From assembly GCF_947499705.1 (NCBI RefSeq), contig NZ_CANMPJ010000001.1, positions 159,501 through 223,500 on the forward strand: a stretch of DNA of 64,000 bases, in the 5' to 3' direction. The position numbers were made by a program, and so were the translations under genes. The stretch comes from an uncultured Erythrobacter sp. Its GTDB lineage: Bacteria; Pseudomonadota; Alphaproteobacteria; Sphingomonadales; Sphingomonadaceae. Below, in pieces: positions 51,394 to 60,427 of this stretch (positions are counted from its first letter, which is position 1; each line of letters begins with the position of its first letter). Under the pieces are notes generated by a model that was not told the origin of the DNA, ran no database searches, and saw only the letters and a program-made list of their open reading frames with translations.

Positions 51394-52404
51394 TTATGCC
51401 CTCAAATCGCTCAAAAAGCCGGCCCGACGTAGAACGTCAAGTTCATGATCAGTGTATCGAGGCCTATTTGGCCGCGGCAGGCCCTGCCTTTGCCGAACTG
51501 CGCTGTAAGCCAATAAAATGGCGTGGAGATCACAATAAAAGCGCTTGCGCGACCCTCTCATCAACCTTCCTAACTCAAGCGCCAAAGACTCTTCGTTTGA
51601 GTTTCCGTCCGTACTATCGAGTTGACTGTTCGCCTGCGAACCGAGCTTTTCGTCCGAATGAGCTATCAGGTTTTCGAAACGAAGCGCCTCACCGAATCCA
51701 GGTCGGTGAGCCAGCGCCATTAGCTGAATGCGAGCGGGCGAGAAATGGTAGTTGTTGCGAGTGAAAGCATCGAAATATCGATGGAAGTCATGCCACCTGC
51801 TCTCGCTCGGGGTCGCACTCAACTGGAGCAGATCTATGCACTGCTCATTCCACATTTTTGCTCGCCGAAGGACTCTTACCTTTGCAAACCAACTTCGCAT
51901 CACCCCAATCTTGTCGCTGAGATAACTCAATTGACCATCTCTTGTCCGGAGTCTTCGCAGCCCTTCGACGGAGTGCAATGGAATATCGTGCAGATGACAA
52001 AGCCAGCTTGCGCGGTATATCCATTCCTTCCGGATCGTGAGCGGACGTCCGGAGCTAAGCGCTTCCATCCAGCAAACCAGACACCCATAAACCTGACAAG
52101 AAGGTGGTAGCAGATATGCTCGAGGACTCCTTACAGTCGCTTTGACAAGAGTGATCTTTGGAATGTCGACCGACCAAGCCAACATACCCAGCATATCATC
52201 ATAAGAGGACCGTAGGTGTTTTCGAACGCCTTTGTGGCCTGCCCCGAGATGCTTGCCAACCAACCTCACATCGCACCCAAGGTGGCGAAGTAACCCGCGT
52301 AGATCTATCTCATGGCGTGTCAGAAGGCGGCCCAACCAAGAGTCAAAAGTTTCGCGCTTTTCAGGTGTAACTCTGAACGCGAGACGTTGAAGTCCTTCGG
52401 TCAT
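51394..52404 (-). CDS. tniQ: TniQ family transposition protein
   Basis: A 336-residue TniQ. The N-terminal region holds zinc-binding Cys/His groups (YGCLVCW and WLCHLHDIPLH) and the typical opening FDSWLGRLLTRHEIDL. In Tn5053- and Tn7-like elements TniQ/TnsD directs the site of transposition. The gene follows tniB by 30 bases and is the last gene of the unit. The C-terminal 100 residues are helical and hydrophilic. Confidence 0.85.
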   Translation of the reverse strand: MTEGLQRLAFRVTPEKRETFDSWLGRLLTRHEIDLRGLLRHLGCDVRLVGKHLGAGHKGVRKHLRSSYDDMLGMLAWSVDIPKITLVKATVRSPRAYLLPPSCQVYGCLVCWMEALSSGRPLTIRKEWIYRASWLCHLHDIPLHSVEGLRRLRTRDGQLSYLSDKIGVMRSWFAKVRVLRRAKMWNEQCIDLLQLSATPSESRWHDFHRYFDAFTRNNYHFSPARIQLMALAHRPGFGEALRFENLIAHSDEKLGSQANSQLDSTDGNSNEESLALELGRLMRGSRKRFYCDLHAILLAYSAVRQRQGLPRPNRPRYTDHELDVLRRAGFLSDLRA

Positions 52405-52434
52405 TCGAATGTTCGCTCGACGAGCACTCTACAT

Positions 52435-53277
52435 TCACTTCCGCGCCGGGAAGAGCTTTGCGGCAGTTTCGAGGTCCTCATACTCAACGATTGAGCGGCC
52501 ACTGCGCTTTGCCATCTTCAAACCCCAATGCAAAAGACGCTTAAATTCACCGGTGATGCCGCCGCTATGTTCGTAAAGGAACTTGGCAAATCGTGGTTCG
52601 GCGAAGCGGTCAGGGTCAGCCAAATGAAGGCCACGAGCCAGTTCACGAACAATTCTTTGGGTCGGTTCGCCAGGCTCCCAAGGATTGAGCTTCAGGATGA
52701 TCGAACGTTGACCCAGTTCCTCATCTTCCCCGAACACTTCGGCGGCGATGTCTAGACCCGCCAAAACCATCGGGGTTGTACCCTCGCTCATAAGGAAACG
52801 CATGGCATCCAGCGTCTCACGCCGGGCGCCACCCGATGCCTTGAGCGTTACATGGATATTGTCGATGCCGACAAGGCGCGTACCCTGCTCACGCAGGAGA
52901 TCCACGACCTTGAGGTCCGCAGTGCGGTGGATTGAATTCGTGATAATCCATCCTTGTTTCCAGAGCAGAGCCAGATTGATCTTGATCGAGGTCGGATTGG
53001 AAGGGATGACGACTCTCAGCATGGCATTGTGAGTTGCATCGCCTTTCAAACGCACTCGCTCGCCCGCGAACTTGGCCTGGATACGTCTTTGTGCTTCGCG
53101 AAGGATAGAGGTCTTACCCATTCCCGACTTTCCGACGAGAACGACACATGTCGGCCGTTCTTCAGGCTCGTCGCTAGCGATATCGACAAGAGTTTCGACC
53201 GCTGTGCGTGCTTCGTCGAAACCGATCCAGAACGGGCTGGGGGGCATGATTGAAGGGTCTGACGAGATTGCGGTCAT
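52435..53277 (-). CDS. tniB: TniB ATPase of a Tn5053/Tn7-like transposon
   Basis: A 280-residue AAA+ ATPase. I use the ATG at 53277, which overlaps the tniA stop (ATGA). Walker A is LVGKSGMGKTS, Walker B is RLVGIDNIHVTL, and the C-terminal RIVRELARGLHLADPDRF is typical of TniB/TnsC relatives. It regulates the transposase, selecting DNA and providing target immunity. Confidence 0.9.
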   Translation of the reverse strand: MTAISSDPSIMPPSPFWIGFDEARTAVETLVDIASDEPEERPTCVVLVGKSGMGKTSILREAQRRIQAKFAGERVRLKGDATHNAMLRVVIPSNPTSIKINLALLWKQGWIITNSIHRTADLKVVDLLREQGTRLVGIDNIHVTLKASGGARRETLDAMRFLMSEGTTPMVLAGLDIAAEVFGEDEELGQRSIILKLNPWEPGEPTQRIVRELARGLHLADPDRFAEPRFAKFLYEHSGGITGEFKRLLHWGLKMAKRSGRSIVEYEDLETAAKLFPARK

Positions 53278-54938
53278 GAGTTGCTTATCTCCCAATCACT
53301 TTCGCCGAGATCCTTGCCGTCGAGCCATTCAGCGGTTTCGACTTCTCTAGGTTGCTGGGAGTTACTGAGCGATTTCCCTTCCTCCATGCGTTTCCGGGCG
53401 TTTCTGACTTCTCGAGTCAGTTTGCGTGCCTTGAGGACCTCTTGTCGAGCATCGTGCACGTAGCGAGCAGTCGATTGCTGGGCACCTCTAGTTTGAAATG
53501 CTCCCTCTTCCTTGCGGCGACGTGCACGCGCCGCCTCCCATTCTTGTAAGGTCACATCCGGATAAGCTCTAGTCGCACTCAAAGTGATGAAATCGTCTTC
53601 CCATTCCATGTAGACCTCGTTGAGGTTCCGCTCGTCGATACGGACGTTCACCTTTAGACCGATCATTTTTGCCAGCATTGGATGAAAGTATTTTCGGGTT
53701 TTGGTGACAATGCCGAACGAGTGAACTTGCAGCTCCTTCATGGGCAGGAAACGCTTCCTTAGCCGCTCATGATCGAAATCGCCTGGCCTCGGCAGGTCTT
53801 TTCCGCGAGCGGCTTTTGCCCAGGCATGGGCGGGGGAGATGCCATCTAGCCCATCGTGCGGTGTGTTGTGGTAAGCTGCAATCTGCAAAATCATCCATCG
53901 TTCGAATTCCGGCAATGTCATGACCGCGGAAGCGAAAGGATCATACCCATCGCGCTGTGTGACATTCGAGCCAGTTGCACCTGGCAGGAGCCTAAGCTTG
54001 CCAACGAATGTGCCAATCAGACGTTCGATATGTCCGCCAAGGTGAGCCGGTCCAGGCTTGCGAACGTCTGGGTCGGTTCCGACTGAAAGGCATGCTGATC
54101 GGAAAGCTTCTGACCTATGAGGCTTGGCTTGGTCGGCATGTAATCGGCCGAGAGCACCATGCATGGGGTATTCAACATTGAGGCCCAATTCCTCAAGCAC
54201 TGCTTGCTTTGGAAGAATCGCGTTCACGACCGCTTGTCCACACCGATAGATTGAGGGGTCGCCGAACGTGAAGTAGAAGCCGAGAATGCAGCGCGTGTAG
54301 ATCTCGATGATGAAAGTGATCCACGGTCGATCCAACGGTTCTCGAGAGATTCGATCGACTAAAGCGACGTCACCTCGTGTGTGGTCCATCTGACCGAGAT
54401 CGAGAAGGCCAGCACTACGGTAGTGCCCAGGGTGTGGCTCAGAAGCAGTTCGGGACTTTGAACCCTTGCTATTGCTTGCCCTTACCGGTTCGGTGATTTC
54501 ATCAATGAGGCGTTCTATAACCCGTTTCGATGGAACCTCATCCACGGAAAACCTGTGGTTTCCATTCTCTGCAATGAGAAGATTGTAGATCTGATCCGCG
54601 ACTAGCGCTTTGGCGGGCGGAGTTTTGGTAAGGTAAAGTTCGGCAACATAGCTATCGATCGCGGTCTTAACTTCTGGCGAAGCCCGATGCGAACCTACCT
54701 TAGGGCCAGTTCGGTTTGGAGCCAAAGCTTCCGGGACAGGGTTGGCGCGAAACTTCTTGGCAAGACGACTTGCCTGACGAGAACCGAGCCCCGTCTCTTC
54801 GCAGACTTTGCGAAGAGCTCCTTGCGGTATCTTCCCTTCAAGCGGCACGTATTTTCGAAAGACCGGGTAGCGCTGCTGACCGATCTGGAGAGCGGCTTCA
54901 GATTTCTGTTTGGGTTGCTGCGGTTTCCGGTCGATCAT
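53274..54938 (-). CDS. tniA: TniA transposase (DDE type)
   Basis: A 554-residue DDE transposase of the Mu/TniA/TnsB group. N-terminal HTH regions (about 40-150) come first. The catalytic residues are visible as the first Asp in LGQMDHTRGD, the second Asp in RLHADQAKPH, and the Glu in GGHIERLIGTFV. A mu-C-like beta-barrel (HSFGIVTKTRKYFHP) and a basic coiled C-terminus follow. It has the conventional inward orientation, so an element end is expected to its right, before about 55070. Confidence 0.92.
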   Translation of the reverse strand: MIDRKPQQPKQKSEAALQIGQQRYPVFRKYVPLEGKIPQGALRKVCEETGLGSRQASRLAKKFRANPVPEALAPNRTGPKVGSHRASPEVKTAIDSYVAELYLTKTPPAKALVADQIYNLLIAENGNHRFSVDEVPSKRVIERLIDEITEPVRASNSKGSKSRTASEPHPGHYRSAGLLDLGQMDHTRGDVALVDRISREPLDRPWITFIIEIYTRCILGFYFTFGDPSIYRCGQAVVNAILPKQAVLEELGLNVEYPMHGALGRLHADQAKPHRSEAFRSACLSVGTDPDVRKPGPAHLGGHIERLIGTFVGKLRLLPGATGSNVTQRDGYDPFASAVMTLPEFERWMILQIAAYHNTPHDGLDGISPAHAWAKAARGKDLPRPGDFDHERLRKRFLPMKELQVHSFGIVTKTRKYFHPMLAKMIGLKVNVRIDERNLNEVYMEWEDDFITLSATRAYPDVTLQEWEAARARRRKEEGAFQTRGAQQSTARYVHDARQEVLKARKLTREVRNARKRMEEGKSLSNSQQPREVETAEWLDGKDLGESDWEISNS

Positions 54939-55070
54939 TTTGGAACATTGGCAAGTCGGTCAGGACACAAATAAGGCGTGTCAGACCAACCGTATTTTCT
55001 ACGCGACAAAATTTATGTCCGAGCCTAGTCGGCAAAACCGCAGAATTGCGATGAATTTCTCGACATGACA
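54939..55070. mobile_element. Candidate right end of the TniABQ element
   Basis: Reading on the minus strand from 55070, the sequence starts TGTCATGTCGAGAAA and holds repeated motifs TTTTGCCGACTAG and TTTTGTCGCGTAG, as expected for TnsB/TniA-binding repeats inside an element end beginning with TGT. I could not find the matching inverted left end between 51302 and 51393 or further left, so the element boundaries are unproven. Confidence 0.4.
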
Positions 55071-55339
55071 TCGATTCTGGCGGCTCACACAATGCCGACC
55101 AATCCGCCGAATGGCAGGGCACCGAGTTCGGTCAATTCGTGGAAGATTTCCTTACCGCCTTGCCTGTTGCCTTGGCCTGCGAACTTGGAAGCCGGTTGCA
55201 GGATGTGCGCCCTCGCTGGGCCAAAGGCACAGCGCACCGTGTCGCTCGACTACTTTCTGATCACATCGACGAACTTGAACGGAAGGATGTGCTGCTTGAG
55301 CATGGCTTCGCCGAGGGCGAAGGAGGCCATCATGGGTGA
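55055..55339 (+). pseudogene. Gene 3' fragment, probably cut by the transposon
   Basis: An open frame from the stop at 55052 to TGA 55339 encodes a gene-like sequence (AEWQGTEFGQFVEDF, then ACELGSRLQDVRPRWAKGTA). It has no ATG; the only plausible start is a GTG at 55139 without a ribosome-binding site. Its end overlaps the AlpA gene by eight bases, the normal spacing of a coupled gene pair. The simplest reading is that the TniABQ element landed in this gene and removed its 5' part. If the GTG is used, the product is 66 residues. Confidence 0.45.
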
Positions 55340-55556
55340 ACAGCTTGGAAATCGGCTGGCTGAGCCACGTCGGGCAACCCGGCTTATTCGACTGCCGGAG
55401 GTGATGCGCCGGGTCGGGCTTGGGCGTTCCACAATCTACCGTTGGATGAGCGAAGGTAGCTTTCCGAAGCCGGTGCAACTTGGCGGACATGCGGTGGCAT
55501 GGGTTGAGCAGGAGGTCGAGGCTTGGGTAGTCAACAAGCTCAACTCTGAGGCCTAG
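55332..55556 (+). CDS. AlpA family DNA-binding regulator
   Basis: A 74-residue MerR-like HTH protein of the AlpA type, with LIRLPEVMRRVGLGRSTIYRWM as the winged HTH and FPKPVQLGGHAVAWVEQEVEAW as the rest. A good ribosome-binding site (GAAGGAGG) precedes the ATG. AlpA proteins control excision and integration genes of phage-like and integrative elements, which fits the integrase 6 kb to the left. Confidence 0.9.
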   Translation: MGEQLGNRLAEPRRATRLIRLPEVMRRVGLGRSTIYRWMSEGSFPKPVQLGGHAVAWVEQEVEAWVVNKLNSEA

Positions 55557-55702
55557 CAATCCAAAATTGATGTTCTTGCCCTTGCGTAAAGCATGGCTTT
55601 TGTCTCGTTGCTATCCAACAAATGACTTCGCTTGAAAAAAGACTAAACCGTGACCCTCATGGAATTCTATTGAAGCAATAGATGCTAGTCTCATCTAGCC
55701 AA

Positions 55703-55924
55703 CTACTGTCGATTGAAGAATCGCCTTAGAGCCCAGAATGTCGCGAAAGCTAAGGCTGTGAATAAGGCTAAGTATGCGCCTTCGTGGTGGCCATGCAAAA
55801 AATCTGTTTCATGTGCAGACGCCGGAGCTGAGACTGACAACAGCAACATCGCGATCAAACTCAAATTAAGAGCATCTATTGATTTGGTGCAGCGATGTTT
55901 CAGGGCTAGAGATTTGGTTGTCAT
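55703..55924 (-). CDS. Small exported membrane protein with His-rich segment
   Basis: A 73-residue protein. A signal-like hydrophobic stretch (LNLSLIAMLLLSVSAPASA) is followed by HETDFLHGHHEGAYLALF, with four His, and a second membrane helix ending in RRFFNRQ. The His cluster at the predicted outer face could bind a metal ion. It resembles the DUF6732-type small proteins of alphaproteobacteria. It lies 66 bases downstream of nothing on its strand and is probably monocistronic. Confidence 0.6.
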   Translation of the reverse strand: MTTKSLALKHRCTKSIDALNLSLIAMLLLSVSAPASAHETDFLHGHHEGAYLALFTALAFATFWALRRFFNRQ

Positions 55925-56037
55925 TTTTCGTTAGAGGCTTTCTAATATTGCGGTGATGTGTCTTCAATCAAATCTGCTCGTGGTTGGTTCTGGTTTGGCC
56001 GCCAGACACGAGAGTCCCTGTTTCTCAGATCTTCAAT

Positions 56038-56715
56038 TTAGAGCTCGAGTACGGTCGCCAATCGATGAAAGAGAAACGCGATTCTGCTTTTCAGACTTTC
56101 CTGTTTCTCGGGTTTGTGAGCTTGCATGTAGCGACCAATACTCTCTAACTCGTGGATCAAATGGACAAGCTCAGGATCATTTGATCCTTCCACAAGCTGC
56201 TTCCGAGCCATATCGATGGTAGTGGCGTACTCTTCGTTGTAGATTCCCAAGCCGGTGTTCGCGACAAAGAAGGTCAGCGGACGCCCTGATTTGTTGAAAA
56301 AAGAGTGGGACATTTTTTCGGGGATGACGACAAGTGAGCGCGCTGGCAGCGCAAGTTCTTTTGGTTTGCCTGTGTCCCGATCGAAAACCACACATCCTGC
56401 ATTGCCCTGCGACAAAACGAAGTGCTTTGAGCCGTGGGCGTGAGGCAGAAAGCTATGATGTGCGTCCGTTATGGCAATTTTGGCAGTGCCGAATGATGGG
56501 TTGGTCGGGCCGGAATCCGGCCCTCCTATGAGGTAGTGGGCAACATTTCCGGCGTTCAAAAAAGGGAACATTTCAGCCGACTCCTCTGCGGAGTGTTTTG
56601 ATACGGTGTCACCCTGTTTGGCGTAAATTGTTCCAGAGTAATCCGGAAAATAGACTTTTAGATCCTCCGGGAGGGTACCCAGCGACATCAGGTATTTTAC
56701 AATTGACGAATTCAA
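56038..56715 (-). CDS. Cupin-domain protein, last gene of the kinase-transporter operon
   Basis: A 225-residue protein with one recognisable cupin barrel (about 85-165). Motif one is HHSFLPHAHGSKHFVLSQG (three His) and motif two is VVIPEKMSHSFFN with a His, so a metal site is likely. The final 50 residues are helical. It could be an oxygenase or a binding protein acting on the transported substrate. Its ATG overlaps the transporter ATPase stop by four bases. Confidence 0.75.
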   Translation of the reverse strand: MNSSIVKYLMSLGTLPEDLKVYFPDYSGTIYAKQGDTVSKHSAEESAEMFPFLNAGNVAHYLIGGPDSGPTNPSFGTAKIAITDAHHSFLPHAHGSKHFVLSQGNAGCVVFDRDTGKPKELALPARSLVVIPEKMSHSFFNKSGRPLTFFVANTGLGIYNEEYATTIDMARKQLVEGSNDPELVHLIHELESIGRYMQAHKPEKQESLKSRIAFLFHRLATVLEL

Positions 56716-57527
56716 GATTGAGTTTCCTTCGAAGGAATGTCCTGAGGTGAAGCAATGGATCCAGTCGAACCGGACAACAGCACAACCTTTTGTAGCTCTA
56801 GAATTTTGCGTTGAACGAATTCAGCAGAAATGCGGCGTTCTCCTGGAATGTCGATTTTGAATTCGGTGAATTTCGAGATTGGGCTCGCGGAAGCAATTAG
56901 AACCCTATCGCAGGTTAGCACGGCGTCTTCGATGCTGTGGGTCACGATCAGGCTAACTATGTCGCGGGCCTTGACTAGGCCAACGATCAGTCTTTGCAAT
57001 CTATAGCGTGTTTCTGCGTCGAGGTTTGCGAACGGTTCATCAAATAAAAGAACTTTGGCGTCGCCCACCAGAGACCGAGCTAAGGCCACGCGGGATTGCT
57101 CGCCTCCTGAAAGTTCGCGGGGCCACCTCTCCGCCAGATCGGCTATCCCAACTTGGCTCAAAATCTCATGTGCAGCTTGTTCCTCACTTTTGGCATCTGC
57201 ACGGGGCGAGGAGAAGAGCACATTATCCCAGACATTCAGCCATGGCAGGAGACGTATATCTTGGAAGAGGAGCTGAATTTCTCGACCTGGCTTGTCCCAT
57301 TCTTGCCCTCTCCAAATGACTGAACCACTGAACTGACTTTCCAAGCCAGCTGCTATCCGAAGCAGGGTCGTTTTCCCGATCCCGCTTGGGCCCAATACTC
57401 CAACAATCTCGCCCGGGTGCAACTCAAGAGACAAATTCGAGATCAGAGGAGTATTGGCCCCAGGATACTGCATTGACTGAACGTCAATCTGCAGGCGCTT
57501 AGGCAAATTCGGCGAACTGAAAGTCAC
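56712..57527 (-). CDS. ABC transporter ATPase, SsuB/TauB type
   Basis: A 271-residue ATPase of the nitrate/sulfonate/taurine importer family. Walker A is GPSGIGKTTLL, the Q loop is LLFQDIRLLPWLNVWDNV, the signature is LSGGEQSRVALARSL, Walker B is VLLFDEPFANLD and the switch His is VTHSIEDAV. The C-terminal 40 residues vary. It overlaps the permease and cupin genes by four bases each. Confidence 0.93.
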   Translation of the reverse strand: MTFSSPNLPKRLQIDVQSMQYPGANTPLISNLSLELHPGEIVGVLGPSGIGKTTLLRIAAGLESQFSGSVIWRGQEWDKPGREIQLLFQDIRLLPWLNVWDNVLFSSPRADAKSEEQAAHEILSQVGIADLAERWPRELSGGEQSRVALARSLVGDAKVLLFDEPFANLDAETRYRLQRLIVGLVKARDIVSLIVTHSIEDAVLTCDRVLIASASPISKFTEFKIDIPGERRISAEFVQRKILELQKVVLLSGSTGSIASPQDIPSKETQS

Positions 57528-58369
57528 GTCGCATCACCGACAGTCTTTGACCAAACCGATCTCGATTTACTCCAATACGCCAAGATTGCATCGGAGCCGA
57601 AGCCAAGAATTCCTAGAACCAACACGCCAGCGAATTGGTCCTCAATTTTTCCGACTTCTCTAGAGTCCGCGATAAACCACCCCAGTCCAGCCATCCCTTG
57701 GTCTGCCGAACTGTACTCGACGACAAAGATCGCTATCCAGCTGATTGCAAGGGCAATTCGGACACCAATCAATGAGGCAGAAAAAGAAGCAGGTAAGAGG
57801 ATAGAAGCCGCCAGCGAGAGCCTCGACTTCTCATACATGTTTGCAAGTTCGATATACTCGATTGGAATCGATCGTGCTGCTTGATATGTTTGTGTGAAAA
57901 CAAGGAGAAAGCTCACGAAAGCTGGCAAAAATACCTTATAGATTTCTCCCGTGCCAAAGAACATAATGGCAAAAGGAAGCCAGACTATTGCTGGAATCGG
58001 TGCAAGAAAACCGATAGTCGGCGAAATAAAGGCATCTAGCCTTTTCGATACCACTGCAGCGATCCCAATTATTACGCCGAAGAGTGCGCCGTTTGTAACG
58101 CCGACAGTGATACGGAGCAGGCTTAGAGCCGTATGCCGAATAAGTTCACCCTCAACCAGAAGTTCGTAACAAGTTCTTACGATTTCGCTGGGTGCAGCGG
58201 AGAGGGTTGGCGGGAACACACCGCTTCTCACTGCATATTCCCAGCTGACGACTAGAAGTACTGGCAGCACAACGCCCACGCTATACCTTCTCAGCGCAAC
58301 GGAGATGCTCGCGCTCTTGCTCGCACGAGCGTCAGTGTGAATTGCATCATTCACCGACTGGCCCTGCAA
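57524..58369 (-). CDS. ABC transporter permease, SsuC/TauC type
   Basis: A 281-residue inner-membrane permease with about six helices. The coupling segment (LANMYEKSRLSLAASILLPASFSASLIGVRIALAISW in two parts) is the EAA-like loop of this family. SADQGMAGLGWFI replaces the usual GAxxGLGxxI motif. It overlaps the binding-protein gene by 23 bases and the ATPase gene by four. Confidence 0.9.
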   Translation of the reverse strand: MQGQSVNDAIHTDARASKSASISVALRRYSVGVVLPVLLVVSWEYAVRSGVFPPTLSAAPSEIVRTCYELLVEGELIRHTALSLLRITVGVTNGALFGVIIGIAAVVSKRLDAFISPTIGFLAPIPAIVWLPFAIMFFGTGEIYKVFLPAFVSFLLVFTQTYQAARSIPIEYIELANMYEKSRLSLAASILLPASFSASLIGVRIALAISWIAIFVVEYSSADQGMAGLGWFIADSREVGKIEDQFAGVLVLGILGFGSDAILAYWSKSRSVWSKTVGDAT

Positions 58370-59324
58370 GCAAGTCGCCTCTGACGTCTAGCTCTTCCTC
58401 GCCACGAATCGCATCATTGATGAGAAGAAACCTCGCCATCTCCTCGAACACGAGTACCATGTCGGAATCGAGTTCCGCTGAAAAGTCGACGTTATTCAGG
58501 GCTTCTTCTACGACTTCGACGTCCTGCCGAGTGGCTTTGGCAACAATAACCTCAGCTTCGTCCCTGTTCTCCATTATCCAAAGCTGAGCTCTGTCCAGTA
58601 TCTCGACCAAAGCTTCAGCTACTTCTGGCGAGTCCTGTAAGAGATCGTTTGTCACCGTCATCGTGGTGGCATAACTGTATTCTGATCCGGGAACGCGGCG
58701 ACCCACTCCGCTTACCGTTTGTTGTTCAAGAAACGGAGACCAGACAACCCACGCAGCAACTTGGTCTGTTTCAAATGCGGCTTCGGCTTCAACTGCCTTC
58801 ATGTTCTTCAACTCGAAAGCATCAGCAGTGAGACCCGCATCCTCTAGACTCTTAAGCATTCCATAGTGCGAGCTCGTGCCGGATTGGTAAGCGACTTGCT
58901 GACCGGCAAGCGACTGAAGGCTCGTTGGGCTAAGTTCGGATTGAGCGATCCAAAAAAGATTGATCTCTCCAGTCACGTCAATGATGCGGATGTCCGCACC
59001 TTGAGCTCGTGTCATCATAGCTGGGATTTCAGCGGATAGGAGGACGTCAAGGTTATTACCAAATGAGTCAGCGATAGTCGCACGGTCACCGTAGAACCGA
59101 TGCGTCACCTCCCAGTCTTTTAGGGCAGGGTGTTCGTCAAACCATCCAAGCTCATCAGCCACGTAATACGGAGCATACCCAATCGCCCTAGAAAAGTAGC
59201 CGATCTCCAGCTCTTTACGACTATCTTCGGTGGCCGCCCTTTCTAGGCTCAAAAGGGCTACTAGAAGTGCCAGCCCGGCCGTGAAGCCGATGCCGACAAT
59301 GAGCATGATGCTTCTGTTCTTCAT
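58347..59324 (-). CDS. Membrane-anchored ABC substrate-binding protein, SsuA/TauA type
   Basis: A 325-residue NMT1/TauA-like binding protein. The N-terminus MKNRSIMLIVGIGFTAGLAL lacks both a lipobox and a clear signal-peptidase site, so it is probably tethered by an uncleaved helix. The mature part has the family features: EIGYFSRAIGYAPYYVADELGWF, DVLLSAEIPAMMTRAQGAD, LAGQQVAYQSGTSSHYGML. The ligand is probably a small nitrogen or sulfur compound, but the sequence does not show which. It starts four bases after the stop of the membrane protein gene. Confidence 0.88.
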   Translation of the reverse strand: MKNRSIMLIVGIGFTAGLALLVALLSLERAATEDSRKELEIGYFSRAIGYAPYYVADELGWFDEHPALKDWEVTHRFYGDRATIADSFGNNLDVLLSAEIPAMMTRAQGADIRIIDVTGEINLFWIAQSELSPTSLQSLAGQQVAYQSGTSSHYGMLKSLEDAGLTADAFELKNMKAVEAEAAFETDQVAAWVVWSPFLEQQTVSGVGRRVPGSEYSYATTMTVTNDLLQDSPEVAEALVEILDRAQLWIMENRDEAEVIVAKATRQDVEVVEEALNNVDFSAELDSDMVLVFEEMARFLLINDAIRGEEELDVRGDLLAGPVGE

Positions 59325-59328
59325 TGTC

Positions 59329-60033
59329 TTACTCCGAGTGGTGATTGGCGACTGGGGATGTGGCGAGGGTTGTCCGCGACAACTCTAAGGTGAGGACAGG
59401 GAGAAGAAGGCCAAATCCGAAAGCGATGTAGATCATTCCGACCACGCGAGCGCAGAAGAGCAAAACACGCACGCCGTTCTCCACCTTATCAATGGGATAG
59501 TCGGCCTGGCTGAAGGTTTCCGCAGACAATAACAAAGCATGCGCCAGACTGTACTGGTCGGTAATCGCGAACAGGCAAATCGAGAATAAGGCGACCAACG
59601 TGACGCCGAACAGAAGCCATCGCGACAGACTAGTTCCGAATTTGCTTGTAATCCCCCAGAAGAACATTCCGAGCGCTGGCATGAGGTCCCTTCGCCGAGA
59701 TGACACTTGGAGCATCAAAGCGCGGAAGTGGTGCTCTTTGAAATACGCGTACTTGAAGAGTTTGCTCAGGTCATACTCGCTCGCATGAACTCGCACATCA
59801 CGATAAAAACTCGCGAGTGTTGCATAATCATTGACGCTACGAGGGGAGCCAGCCGTCAATTTGGCTACATCGGCTTCAAAGTTCGCAACAATTCCAAGCG
59901 GCCTAGCATCTCGGTCGAAGGCGCTTTCGCGTGTGATCCTCTTCTGAAGCACATCGCGCTCGAGCATGCTCAGGTATTCGTCTGCCTTTGCAGAGGCCTC
60001 CACATTGTATGGAATCGGATTTGGATTAGTCAT
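59329..60033 (-). CDS. Membrane protein with channel-like C-terminal half
   Basis: A 234-residue protein. The N-terminal 130 residues are cytosolic and helical (LASFYRDVRVHASEYDLSKLF and KYAYFKEHHFRALML). Two or three membrane helices follow: about 145-165 (LLFGVTLVALFSICLFAIT) and 190-225. Between them lies SAETFSQADYP, placed where ion-channel families have a pore helix and TVGYGD-type filter, but without it. The ATG at 60033 has correct spacing to GGAG; one two codons earlier does not. It overlaps the receiver gene by eight bases. The function is unknown; it may link the two-component pair to the transporter. Confidence 0.65.
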   Translation of the reverse strand: MTNPNPIPYNVEASAKADEYLSMLERDVLQKRITRESAFDRDARPLGIVANFEADVAKLTAGSPRSVNDYATLASFYRDVRVHASEYDLSKLFKYAYFKEHHFRALMLQVSSRRRDLMPALGMFFWGITSKFGTSLSRWLLFGVTLVALFSICLFAITDQYSLAHALLLSAETFSQADYPIDKVENGVRVLLFCARVVGMIYIAFGFGLLLPVLTLELSRTTLATSPVANHHSE

Positions 60034-60427
60034 TTCCATCTCCAGAACTGATCTGGATCAGCCTATCGAAAATCTGGTCGACTTGATCCGCATCTGCTGA
60101 CTTTCGAAACACTGTGGAGTCTGCAAGAAACTCGGGCGGAGAAAACCTCTCATCCCAAGCTGTCAAAAATACAAACCGCTGTGGTGGGAACCCATATTGC
60201 TCGCAGAGCATCGCGGCGAATTCAAAACCGTCTAAACGATCACGGAGCTCAACATCAAAAAGGAAGGCGCTTGGTCGCAATCCATCGCGCATCAAGCGCT
60301 TTGCTGCATCAATACTGTTCGCTAGCTTCAAGTTAAGTGGCTTACCTCTTGCATACATTCCAAAGTCATCAAGAAGGCCTTGGTCGTCCTCAAGGTAAAG
60401 GCAAACTGGAATACGTTCACTGTTCAT
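60026..60427 (-). CDS. Stand-alone response regulator receiver domain
   Basis: A 133-residue CheY-like receiver without output domain. YLEDD provides the acidic pocket, AFLFDVELRDRLDGFEF carries the phospho-acceptor Asp (about D58), FLTAWDE the Thr, and VFRKS the Lys. All key residues are present, so it should be phosphorylated. Its ATG overlaps the kinase stop by four bases. Having no DNA-binding domain, it must act by protein contact, perhaps with the kinase's own HTH domain or the adjacent membrane protein. Confidence 0.85.
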   Translation of the reverse strand: MNSERIPVCLYLEDDQGLLDDFGMYARGKPLNLKLANSIDAAKRLMRDGLRPSAFLFDVELRDRLDGFEFAAMLCEQYGFPPQRFVFLTAWDERFSPPEFLADSTVFRKSADADQVDQIFDRLIQISSGDGND

